From: Leadbetterella sp031420365
GTDB lineage: Bacteria > Bacteroidota > Bacteroidia > Cytophagales > Spirosomataceae
Direction: 5' to 3'
DNA: 40,813 nucleotides
NCBI GenBank assembly: GCA_031420365.1
Contig: JANOMP010000287.1
Span: 1 to 40,813 of the forward strand
This document shows, piece by piece, positions 28,124 through 35,438 of the stretch. A program made the position numbers and the translations under genes. The notes below the pieces were generated by a model. The model saw nothing but the letters and a program-made list of their open reading frames with translations, was not told the DNA's origin and ran no database searches. Each line of letters begins with the position of its first letter. Position 1 is the first letter of the stretch.

Positions 28124-28164
28124 ATCTTGTCGTACATTGCTCCATTCAATTTAAATTCTCCGCT

Positions 28165-28189
28165 CTTCGACATCTTCCCGATGTCGAAG
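28165..28189. repeat. Perfect hairpin, 10-bp arms
   Basis: CTTCGACATC (28165-28174), loop TTCCC, GATGTCGAAG (28180-28189). All ten pairs are perfect. It lies 42 bp after the stop of the CDF-like gene, but no T-run follows, so it is not a standard terminator on the plus strand. It may be a dispersed palindromic repeat or a transcript-stabilising hairpin. Confidence 0.7.
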
Positions 28190-28397
28190 CTAGATAGGGT
28201 GGATTTTCACTCCGAAATTATAATTTAGACCATTCAATCTCCCCTTTTCTAGTTCTATAATAATCACCACAAAACTATTTAAATATTCTTCTTGTTTCTC
28301 AACAATTTAGATTAGATATTCTGGTATTGGTATGCCATAAAATCAAATTCATTTTAGAAATAGATTTAGATTATTAGGATTACAAATCCTAAACTAT

Positions 28398-28477
28398 CTC
28401 GCTTCGACAGAGCTACGCTCGCAATGTTCGAACTGTCATACTGCATTTGACCCTATCGGAACATGTCGAAAAGCGAC
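28398..28477. repeat. Long-range inverted repeat
   Basis: TCGCTTCGACA (28398-28408) pairs with TGTCGAAAAGCGA (28465-28477) except for a two-base bulge. The TTCGACA core is also the core of the hairpin at 28165-28189, so the region appears to contain repeats of one palindromic family. Confidence 0.45.
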
Positions 28478-28516
28478 CGCCAACCAACAGAAAAACCTAC
28501 TGCACATTTCAGCACA

Positions 28517-28561
28517 TTTGGTTTTGCCCGAAACAATAGTCAACCCATCGCAAAAACCAAA
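28517..28561. repeat. Inverted repeat upstream of the HTH promoter
   Basis: TTTGGTTTTGC (28517-28527) pairs with GCAAAAACCAAA (28550-28561) with one bulged base and a 22-base loop. It ends just before the promoter of the HTH gene. It may be a regulatory site or a boundary repeat. Confidence 0.45.
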
Positions 28562-28588
28562 AGAGCTAAAATTTTTTCACCGCACAGA

Positions 28589-28617
28589 CTGACATCCGCA
28601 AATAAGCATTATATTTG
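28589..28617 (+). promoter_or_regulatory. Promoter of the HTH-peptidase module
   Basis: A TG-type -33 element (CTG, 28589-28591), 18 bases, then TATATTTG (28610-28617), a perfect TAnnTTTG -7 box. The predicted start of transcription is at about 28623-28625. This rules out the upstream TTG (28615) as the start codon of the HTH gene. Confidence 0.5.
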
Positions 28618-28624
28618 ACACTTC

Positions 28625-28636
28625 TTGACAAGTCAA
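28625..28636. promoter_or_regulatory. Palindromic operator candidate
   Basis: TTGACAAGTCAA is a perfect 5-bp inverted repeat with a two-base centre. It sits at the predicted transcription start and 11 bp before the GTG start of the XRE-type regulator. The half-site TTGAC is repeated just upstream (TTTGACA at 28614-28620). This is where autorepression by the encoded regulator would be expected. Confidence 0.5.
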
Positions 28637-28647
28637 AATACAGAAAC

Positions 28648-28932
28648 GTGAGTTACCTAGGACAGAAAATTAGAGAAACGAGAGAGAAGCAAAATCTGCT
28701 ACTCAGACAAGTTGCAGCTCATATTGAGGTTGACACTGCATTAATGAGTAAGGCTGAAAGAGGTGAACGAAATTTAAATAGAGACCAAGTTGTAAAACTT
28801 GCCAAATTCTTTAACTCATCAGAGGAGGAGTATATTTCTCTATGGCTATGTGACAAGGTATTAGAAGCGGTTGACAATGACCCTTTGGCAACTCAAGGAA
28901 TAAAAAAAGCACTAACAAAAATCAAGAATTAA
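28648..28932 (+). CDS. XRE-family HTH regulator
   Basis: A 94-residue protein when started at GTG 28648; a TTG at 28615 would add 11 residues but overlaps the promoter. The first ~60 residues form a Cro/CI-type helix-turn-helix (IRETREKQNLLLRQVAAH, then MSKAERGERNLNRDQVVKLA). A helical C-terminal part may dimerise or bind the partner. It precedes the TPR-peptidase gene by 5 bp, so the two form an operon, in the order typical of XRE antitoxin/repressor plus peptidase pairs (ImmR-ImmA, RosmerTA). It probably represses its own promoter through the palindrome at 28625-28636. Confidence 0.82.
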   Translation: MSYLGQKIRETREKQNLLLRQVAAHIEVDTALMSKAERGERNLNRDQVVKLAKFFNSSEEEYISLWLCDKVLEAVDNDPLATQGIKKALTKIKN

Positions 28933-28937
28933 TTTCG

Positions 28938-30917
28938 ATGCAAATCATTCACAAAATAGACGACTTTTTATTAATCATTTTTCCTGAACTAATACTGGGG
29001 GGGGGTAATTCTTTAATTACCAGTACATTAGAAAAATATTATACTTACGGCCCTTATAAGCCAAAAGTAACTATTGACAACGGTTGGGTAAAAATAGAAA
29101 TTGATACCCCAGCCATCATCTCACAGGAAGCCGACTACAAAAAAACTGTAGCCCTTTGCGAAAAAGGAAAATACTCAGAGGCAAAACCAATCCTAAAAAA
29201 ACTTATTGAAAAAAATCCAACAAATTCGGAATACCACCGAATTATGGGACAAATACTGTCAGACGAAGGAGACCAAGAAGAAGCAATAAATTGCTTAATT
29301 GATGCATTACGTTGGGACTCAAAAAATGGATGGGCATTGCTTATGATGGGTAACATTTTTGCTAAGTTCAAAGATGATGTTCCAACTGCAATGAAATATT
29401 ATGACCAAGCACTAATTGCAAACCCAAAGGACAATATCACCATAAACAATATTGGTGCAAACCTTATGCAACAAGGCAAATTGGAAGAAGCCAAAAAATA
29501 CTTTTGGGAAGCCATTAAAATAAATGACAAATATCCAAATACACATTTTGCATTAGGAATGATTGCTGAAATGGAAGCAGACCTCCAGTCTGCTTTTTAC
29601 AGCACTATTCAGGCAATCAGATTAAATAATAATAAAGATGTTCTTTATCAAAACTCTGTTAGACAAGTATTCGAGATTTCTGAAAAGATTATTGCAACCG
29701 ATACTGGAAAAAATATTTTCAGAGAATACAGGCATAAACTTGAATTCGAAGGTGACAGAAAAATTGACATTTATCAAGATGAAGAAATTCCAACAGCAGC
29801 CAAGTTTGAATTTGCTGAAAACTATGATAGAGAAACTCATATTGTAAAATACAAGCCAAGCTATCCAGCAGTTGAACATCTAATTATGCATGAGTTGGTG
29901 CATTTAGATTTTGTAATTGCTGCAAGGAAAGGAGAATTAAATCAACTATTCATTTCAACTCAGAGTCACAAAGCCGAATTTATCAAAGGCTTAGAACCAA
30001 CAATTAAAAAATTTAATAAGTTGGGTATTTCTGAAAAGTCAATTGCTGACTATTGTTCTAATTTATTTGAAGGAATGAATCGTCAAATATTTAATACTCC
30101 AATTGACTTGTTTATTGAGAATTTCCTTTATAGTGAGTTCTCAGAACTTAGACCGTTTCAATTTATTTCCCTTTACAATATGTTGCAAGAGGGGCTTAAG
30201 GCTGTAACAGACAAAAAGATTGTTGAACTTTCTCCCAATGACATTATTTCAAAAAGCAAGGTTTACAATTTAGTCAATGCAATTCAGTTCAAGGAACTAT
30301 TTGGGTTTGATTTTATCAAAGATTTTAATGCGACACCAATAGAATTAAAACATGCTACAGAATTTTATGACGAGTATCTTCAATACAAAGATGACAAAGA
30401 ACCTGCTGAAGAATATGAATTGGTTTTGAATTGGGCTGAAGACTTAAAACTTGACAAGAACTTTGAACTAGTGAATGAACATGAGTATAGAGCTAAAAGA
30501 ATAGATATTGAAAACCTTTTATCTTCTATAGAAAAGGATCCATATGATTTAGAATCCAAAGACCCATATAAACAAAGGGAAATGGATAAATTTCAAAAAT
30601 CGCAAGAGCAAATAGGTATAAACATGGCTGTTGCCATGTTTATGGTTGATGCCTTGCAGTTTTTTGAAGCAATGCCTCAAGATGAAATCAAAAAAATAGC
30701 AGTTGACATTGCAACACAAGGGACACAAGGCTATAGCCCTGATAAAGATAATTACAGAATAAACTCGATTAGAGGCAAAACTTTTTCGGGCTACCATATT
30801 CTAGCTTATTATTATGTGAGTTGGTCAATGGCAATTCCAGAAATGGTGTCACAATTAAACCTGCCTTATGAGGCGGAATATAAAATGGCATTGACAATGC
30901 ATAAACCAAACAAGTAA
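28938..30917 (+). CDS. TPR protein with HExxH metallopeptidase motif
   Basis: A 659-residue cytoplasmic protein without signal peptide or membrane segments. After ~55 N-terminal residues, tetratricopeptide-like repeats run from about 60 to 240 (for example GKYSEAKPILKKLIEKNPTN, GKLEEAKKYFWEAIKIND). The zinc-peptidase motif HELVH lies at 318-322 within EHLIMHELVHLDF. Glu residues about 55 further on (LFEGMNRQ, IENFLYSEF) could supply a third ligand. The last ~250 residues are helical and acidic and resemble nothing I know. A run of nine G (28997-29005) encodes residues 20-23. The gene is 5 bp behind the XRE regulator, and its stop overlaps the start of a broken MazG-like gene (TAATG). Function unknown; a toxin, defence or stress role fits the context. 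Confidence 0.78.
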   Translation: MQIIHKIDDFLLIIFPELILGGGNSLITSTLEKYYTYGPYKPKVTIDNGWVKIEIDTPAIISQEADYKKTVALCEKGKYSEAKPILKKLIEKNPTNSEYHRIMGQILSDEGDQEEAINCLIDALRWDSKNGWALLMMGNIFAKFKDDVPTAMKYYDQALIANPKDNITINNIGANLMQQGKLEEAKKYFWEAIKINDKYPNTHFALGMIAEMEADLQSAFYSTIQAIRLNNNKDVLYQNSVRQVFEISEKIIATDTGKNIFREYRHKLEFEGDRKIDIYQDEEIPTAAKFEFAENYDRETHIVKYKPSYPAVEHLIMHELVHLDFVIAARKGELNQLFISTQSHKAEFIKGLEPTIKKFNKLGISEKSIADYCSNLFEGMNRQIFNTPIDLFIENFLYSEFSELRPFQFISLYNMLQEGLKAVTDKKIVELSPNDIISKSKVYNLVNAIQFKELFGFDFIKDFNATPIELKHATEFYDEYLQYKDDKEPAEEYELVLNWAEDLKLDKNFELVNEHEYRAKRIDIENLLSSIEKDPYDLESKDPYKQREMDKFQKSQEQIGINMAVAMFMVDALQFFEAMPQDEIKKIAVDIATQGTQGYSPDKDNYRINSIRGKTFSGYHILAYYYVSWSMAIPEMVSQLNLPYEAEYKMALTMHKPNK

Positions 30918-31012
30918 TGAAAGAAAGCGAAGAAATAATACAAGCACTTTTGAAGTTCAGAAATGAAAGAGATTGGGAACAATTTATTATACTTTTGGTA
31001 ACCAAAACGTAA
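30917..31012 (+). pseudogene. Truncated MazG-like pyrophosphohydrolase
   Basis: Starting at the ATG that overlaps the stop of the TPR-peptidase gene (TAATG), a 31-residue frame reads SEEIIQALLKFRNERDWEQF and then loses similarity. The KFRxERDWEQF stretch is the typical N-terminus of MazG-like nucleotide pyrophosphohydrolases, which should continue for about 80 more residues (HxPKxLAxxxxxEAAEL). Just after the stop, bases 31013-31070 encode in another frame NCEKKKY and KKKSQE, like the NEKKYP end of that family. The middle therefore seems deleted. The overlap suggests the intact operon once had three genes. Confidence 0.55.
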
Positions 31013-31149
31013 AAACTGCGAGAAGAAGAAGTACTGCTACTGACAATTTAAAAAGAAGAGCCAGGAGTAATGAAGGTTAATAGAAATCATTAAAAACATA
31101 GCGTTTGTTTTAAGGGTAAAAAAACATCTTTTTTTTCGAAGGTATTTTT

Positions 31150-32217
31150 TTAAAATCTATAGACCAGTGCATTGCAATGCATTCCAGCCCCTACGGAGGC
31201 CATAACTACTAAATCGCCTTTTTTTATTTTGTATTCTCCCAATTTGTTTTTCAAAATTAAGTCGAGCATAGTAGGTATTGTGGCGACCGAAGTATTTCCT
31301 GTAAAATCAATAGTAGTAGGGATTTTGTGTTCAAAAGACAATCCTTCAATTTCATACATTTTAGCCAAGTTATTTGCAAATGCATGAAGCATTTTTCCGT
31401 TGGCTTGATGAAACAAAAATAAATCTACATCTGATGCCGTAAACCCAGCTTTATCTAAGGCTTTTTTTATAACTTTTGGTACCCAAATTGTGGCATATTT
31501 ATAAACATCTTTGCCATTCATTTTAAATAAAGTAGGGGCTGTTAGTTCTTTATTAAAGGATTTGTCTAAATAAATGCATGAAATGTCATGTAAAGCATGA
31601 GAAAAAGTAGCGTAAGAAACAATGCCAGATTCTTCCCCTGATTCTGATCCAGAAATTACAGCAGCCCCACATCCATCTGCCAATATCATGGAATCCAAAT
31701 CGTGAGGATCTAAAAGCCTAGAGGCTATCTCTATTCCAATTACCAAAACATTTTTAGCATCTCCCATCTGAATTGCTTGATGAGCTTGAATAACTCCTTG
31801 AAGCCAACCTGGGCATCCAAAAAGTAAATCGTAGGCAAAGCACTCATGGTTTTCTATCTCTAATTTATTTTTTAACAAAGCCGCCATATTAGGAACGGTA
31901 TGAAATCCATCTCGGCCTTCTAACATGTTTCCAGCATTATGAGCCACTATAATTCCATCTATTAAATTTCTGTCTTTGCCCCAATCTGAAAGAGCATTTT
32001 CTGAAGCAGCCACCATTAAAGGCACAGAATCCCCTTTCTCAGAAATATAACCTCTTTCTTTAATGCCCGTTATTTGCTCTAATTTATCAATTATTTCAGC
32101 AGTAGGTTTGGGATTAGGAATTCCATTGGAATCCATAAAGACATTATTTAAAAAGTAAGAATTTGCAATTCTTCTTTCTGGCATTTGTGTGCCTGTACCG
32201 TTTAGTATTGTTTTCAA
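31150..32217 (-). CDS. 3-oxoacyl-ACP synthase III-like (KAS III)
   Basis: A 355-residue thiolase-fold enzyme with the KAS III catalytic triad: Cys135 (FGCPGW), His270 (FLFHQANGKM) and Asn308 (TGNTSVATIP). It would condense an acyl-CoA starter with malonyl-ACP or a similar extender. It is not next to other fatty-acid synthesis genes, and its active-site surroundings (AYDLLFGCPGWLQG) resemble the FabH-like relatives used in secondary lipid or pigment pathways as much as housekeeping FabH. It is a single gene, 95 bp after the fatty acid hydroxylase-superfamily gene upstream on the same strand, and is convergent with the HTH/peptidase island. Confidence 0.85.
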   Translation of the reverse strand: MKTILNGTGTQMPERRIANSYFLNNVFMDSNGIPNPKPTAEIIDKLEQITGIKERGYISEKGDSVPLMVAASENALSDWGKDRNLIDGIIVAHNAGNMLEGRDGFHTVPNMAALLKNKLEIENHECFAYDLLFGCPGWLQGVIQAHQAIQMGDAKNVLVIGIEIASRLLDPHDLDSMILADGCGAAVISGSESGEESGIVSYATFSHALHDISCIYLDKSFNKELTAPTLFKMNGKDVYKYATIWVPKVIKKALDKAGFTASDVDLFLFHQANGKMLHAFANNLAKMYEIEGLSFEHKIPTTIDFTGNTSVATIPTMLDLILKNKLGEYKIKKGDLVVMASVGAGMHCNALVYRF

Positions 32218-32312
32218 TTAATAGGTTTTATTTTATAGAATCAACATAATTATTAAAAATCATTCCTCTTATTTTTGTTTTAGTAAGGACATGTGTGATT
32301 AAAGGATAAAAT

Positions 32313-33146
32313 TTAAATTTCTTTCCCAGTATAAGGCCTATATTTTTGAAAAGGAATTTTCAATAGAAGTTCAATTTTTTCATTTTCTTCAACACTCATG
32401 TGAGTATCCACACCATATACTATTTTTGATCTTTCTAAAAATCTAAATGTTCCAAATACACGATCCCAAATAGAAAAAATATTTCCAAAATTACTATCTG
32501 TATATGGCAATAAATAGTGATGATGAACATGGTGCATATCTGGGCTAACAAAAATATAACTTAAAGCATTATCTAGCCACCTAGGTAAGGCAATGTTGGC
32601 ATGGTTAAACTGAGATAAAGCCACTGACAAAAACTGATACATAAAAACCATCCACATAGGTGCACCAGTCAAAACCACAGCAATTGTTGTAAAAATAAAT
32701 CGAAATACACTTTCACCCGGGTGGTGTCTATTCGCGGAAGTTGTGTCAACGTTTCTATCTGTGTGATGTATTAAATGAAATTTCCACATCCAAGTTACTC
32801 TATGTTCTAGCCAATGAATAAAATAAGCCCCGATTAAATCTAAAACTAAAAGTCCTATTATAGTGTAAATCCAAATTGGCATTATTGGAAGCCAGTTAAT
32901 TATGCCAAAATCATTTACAATTGCCCAATCCGAAGATTTTACTAAAATAAATGCTAAAGGAAAATTAACCAATAGTGTAGTAATAGTAAAAAAGATGTTA
33001 ATACCAGCATGCTTAATTTTATTATATTTTAAATAAAACAATGGAACTGCTGCCTCCACAATCCAGAAAAATGCTATTCCACCTACCAAAAGAATCATTC
33101 TATGTAGTGATGGAATTGTTCTGAAGTATTCAATAATATTCTCCAT
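32313..33146 (-). CDS. Fatty acid hydroxylase/sterol desaturase superfamily protein
   Basis: A 277-residue membrane protein with about four to five hydrophobic helices and the His clusters that bind the di-iron centre: HWLEH (111-115), HLIHH (124-128), HH (141-142), NH near 182 and HHVHHH (205-210). Members hydroxylate or desaturate lipids, sterols, carotenoids or alkyl ethers using O2. The specific substrate is unknown. The upstream side carries a decayed membrane-protein gene, so it is probably transcribed alone or with the KAS III gene. Confidence 0.86.
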   Translation of the reverse strand: MENIIEYFRTIPSLHRMILLVGGIAFFWIVEAAVPLFYLKYNKIKHAGINIFFTITTLLVNFPLAFILVKSSDWAIVNDFGIINWLPIMPIWIYTIIGLLVLDLIGAYFIHWLEHRVTWMWKFHLIHHTDRNVDTTSANRHHPGESVFRFIFTTIAVVLTGAPMWMVFMYQFLSVALSQFNHANIALPRWLDNALSYIFVSPDMHHVHHHYLLPYTDSNFGNIFSIWDRVFGTFRFLERSKIVYGVDTHMSVEENEKIELLLKIPFQKYRPYTGKEI

Positions 33147-33326
33147 TAAAAAAGGTTAATTGTTGAACTTATTAAAAATAGTAGTCCAATTAAAAAAATA
33201 TTCTTTGTCATAAATTAATTAATCACCAAAATGCAATTTAATACATAATACGCAAACTAATATAATTATTTCAATAAATATTTTAACTAATTCAATACTT
33301 TCTATTAGTAACAAATTTGGAAATTC

Positions 33327-33767
33327 TTATGCAATCCCAAACTTTATTTTGTATTTCTTTAAAATCTTAAAAGAAACTATTCCAATTAACCAATTCTGGT
33401 GCTACCTAGGTAAAAGTATAAACAAAATTTTGACTATTTTCAGGAAAAAATTTAGGTACAATATTTACACAAAAAGCAGTTAATGCCGCAGTATAGGCAC
33501 CCAACATTTTCCGCCATGTGCAAAAAACCAATGCATCTTTATAGGTGTTCTATAATCTAAATAGTATTTTAAATCGCCAAAACTATTAGCCAAACTGACA
33601 ATCCCAAATAGAATGATATATTTTTTGGGGTCATACCAAGAAGAAGCCCCAAATGGCTGAAAGATAATTAGGAATAGATAAAAAAAACCTTCCCCAATTG
33701 AATGAATCAACGCTTTAAGAATAGTTCGCTCACGAACTGAACAATGTTGAAACAGTATAGAAAACAT
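33327..33767 (-). pseudogene. Broken DUF2306-like membrane protein gene
   Basis: The first frame (33767 down to 33480) encodes a 95-residue piece with two hydrophobic helices and KYYLDYRTPIKMHWFFAHGG, then ends. Shifting the frame by one base at about 33518 continues as MLGAYTAALTAFCVN and onward to FVYTFT, where a TAG (33406-33408) stands where a Trp is expected, followed by VAP. A second frameshift continues as LIGIVSFKILKKYKIKFGIA to a TAA at 33327-33329. H-x2-(R/K)MxGAYxAxxTAFxVN is the signature of the DUF2306-like family. Two frameshifts and a nonsense codon make it a pseudogene. It starts right behind the rhomboid stop. Confidence 0.6.
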
Positions 33768-33768
33768 A

Positions 33769-34386
33769 TTAAAATGAACTCATAATTTGTTCATAAAAAC
33801 CTTGTATGGACATTGGGTAGGCCAAAATCATAAAAACTATACCCCACAACCCACCCCAAAGGTGAGCCATATGATTTACATTATCTTTACTTCGTCTGTC
33901 CATAATTATAGAGTACACCACATAAATTAGTGCGAAAATATAGGCCGGCATAGGTATAGGAATGGGGAACATCATTAATTTAGTCAAAGGAGACAAAATA
34001 ATACTTGCAAAAACAATAGAAGATACGCCACCAGAAGCCCCTAAAGAATTATAATGAGGCATGTCTTTTTTACTTATAAAGTCTGGAACATTTGCAACTA
34101 TTATACCTAGCAAGAATAATCCTAAAAAATAAAGGTTAGCAGAAGGTCCAAAGTAATATTGGAAATAGCTTTCTACTGCACCACCAAACAAATACAAGGC
34201 ATACATATTCAAAAACAAATGCATATAATCGCCATGAATAAAACCAGAACTTAAAAGTCTATAATACTCATTTCTTCTTTTTACGATATAGGGGTTATGG
34301 ATTAATTTAAAGGTGAAATTATCATCTCTAAAACCTACAAGACTTAAGATTACAATTCCAGCTATCAAAATTACAGTTAATGACAT
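33769..34386 (-). CDS. Rhomboid-family intramembrane serine protease
   Basis: A 205-residue membrane protein with six predicted helices. The catalytic dyad is Ser118 in LGASGGVSS and His175 in MAHLWGG. HGDYMHLFLNMYALYLFGG (about 51-69) is the conserved region of the second helix, with the oxyanion residue Asn60. It cleaves membrane helices of other proteins; its substrate is unknown. It is 7 bp behind the polyprenyl synthase gene, and the broken DUF2306-like gene follows at once. Confidence 0.88.
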   Translation of the reverse strand: MSLTVILIAGIVILSLVGFRDDNFTFKLIHNPYIVKRRNEYYRLLSSGFIHGDYMHLFLNMYALYLFGGAVESYFQYYFGPSANLYFLGLFLLGIIVANVPDFISKKDMPHYNSLGASGGVSSIVFASIILSPLTKLMMFPIPIPMPAYIFALIYVVYSIIMDRRSKDNVNHMAHLWGGLWGIVFMILAYPMSIQGFYEQIMSSF

Positions 34387-34393
34387 ATTTTTT

Positions 34394-35395
34394 TTAGTTT
34401 TCGCGATTCAATAATTCTTCTACAAATTTTTTGATAATTAATTTCTTATCTTCTTGAACTTTTAAAAGTTTTAAAGCATTGAAGGCTTCTGAAAAATAGG
34501 CTTCCATGGTTTTTTCCACCGCAGCTTTTACCTCATATCGTTCAAAAATTTCCAAGACTGCGGCAATCTTTTCTTCTGGTTTTATTTTTTTGTTAACTAA
34601 AATTTTTGCTAAACCTTCTTCATCATCTGTTCCTTGAACTTTATCTAAAGCGTCAATCATTAGCAGGGTTTTCTTATTTTCTAAAATATCACCCCCAATC
34701 TGCTTTCCAAACTTCTCTGGATCACCATATACATCAAGTATATCATCTTTCAACTGAAAACCTATACCTAAATTAACCCCAATTTTATTTAACAAATTAG
34801 TGGATTCTTCGTCTGCATCTGCCACTATAGCGCCAAGTTCCAAAGCAAATCCTAATAAAACTGAAGTTTTCAATCGAATCATATTTAGATATTCTTCTTT
34901 TGTAACTTTTGCTTTTTTAGAAAAAACCATATCTAACTGTTGTCCTTCACAGACTTCAGCAGCAGTTTTATTAAATCTTTTCACCACATTTTTAAAATGC
35001 TTATCTTCAACATACGTAAGTAACTCATAAGCAGAAACTAACATAACATCACCGGAAATTATAGCGGTATTTGTATCCCATTTTTCATGAACTGTAGGAT
35101 TCCCTCGCCTCAAAGGAGCTTGATCCATAATGTCGTCATGCATTAATGTAAAATTATGGAAAACCTCTACTGCCAATGCGGGCTTAATTGCTTTTTGCCA
35201 ATTATATAACCATAAATTAGCAGCCATCAATGTCATACAAGGCCTAAGCCTTTTACCACCAATTGCCATTATATAATCTAGAGGGTCATAAAGTTCTGAA
35301 GGTTCAATTCCGTATTTAGTAGCGTGAATTTCTTGATTAATAGCATCTATATAAGCTTTTAATGGCATGAGTTCTATATTTGAGTGTAAAATCAA
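34394..35395 (-). CDS. Polyprenyl diphosphate synthase
   Basis: A 333-residue trans-isoprenyl diphosphate synthase of the usual length. The first Asp-rich motif is DDIMD (Asp87, Asp88, Asp91) in LMHDDIMDQAPLRRG, and the second is DDILD in GFQLKDDILDVYG. The GGKRLRP motif (46-52) binds IPP. Phe82 lies five residues before the first motif and there is no insertion in it, a pattern associated with geranylgeranyl-type synthases; this product length is an inference. The products feed quinone, carotenoid or cell-wall lipid carriers. Co-transcribed with the rhomboid gene (7 bp). Confidence 0.88.
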   Translation of the reverse strand: MILHSNIELMPLKAYIDAINQEIHATKYGIEPSELYDPLDYIMAIGGKRLRPCMTLMAANLWLYNWQKAIKPALAVEVFHNFTLMHDDIMDQAPLRRGNPTVHEKWDTNTAIISGDVMLVSAYELLTYVEDKHFKNVVKRFNKTAAEVCEGQQLDMVFSKKAKVTKEEYLNMIRLKTSVLLGFALELGAIVADADEESTNLLNKIGVNLGIGFQLKDDILDVYGDPEKFGKQIGGDILENKKTLLMIDALDKVQGTDDEEGLAKILVNKKIKPEEKIAAVLEIFERYEVKAAVEKTMEAYFSEAFNALKLLKVQEDKKLIIKKFVEELLNREN

Positions 35396-35438
35396 AGCGT
35401 AAAATTAAAGCTAAAATACCTTAGAAGCTAAAAAACAA

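Larger units (their letters stand above)
28124..28588. other. Palindrome-rich non-coding region
   Basis: About 465 bp without a gene. It holds three inverted repeats: a perfect hairpin at 28165-28189, a long-range pair at 28398-28477 and another at 28517-28561. Its base composition is locally more GC-rich and unlike the neighbouring spacers. It may be the left boundary of the HTH/peptidase island or a set of dispersed intergenic repeats. Confidence 0.5.

Noticed and set aside
31150..35395. KAS III, hydroxylase-superfamily protein and polyprenyl synthase as a pigment gene cluster
   Set aside because: They are separated by unrelated and decayed genes, and no other carotenoid or aryl-polyene gene is present.
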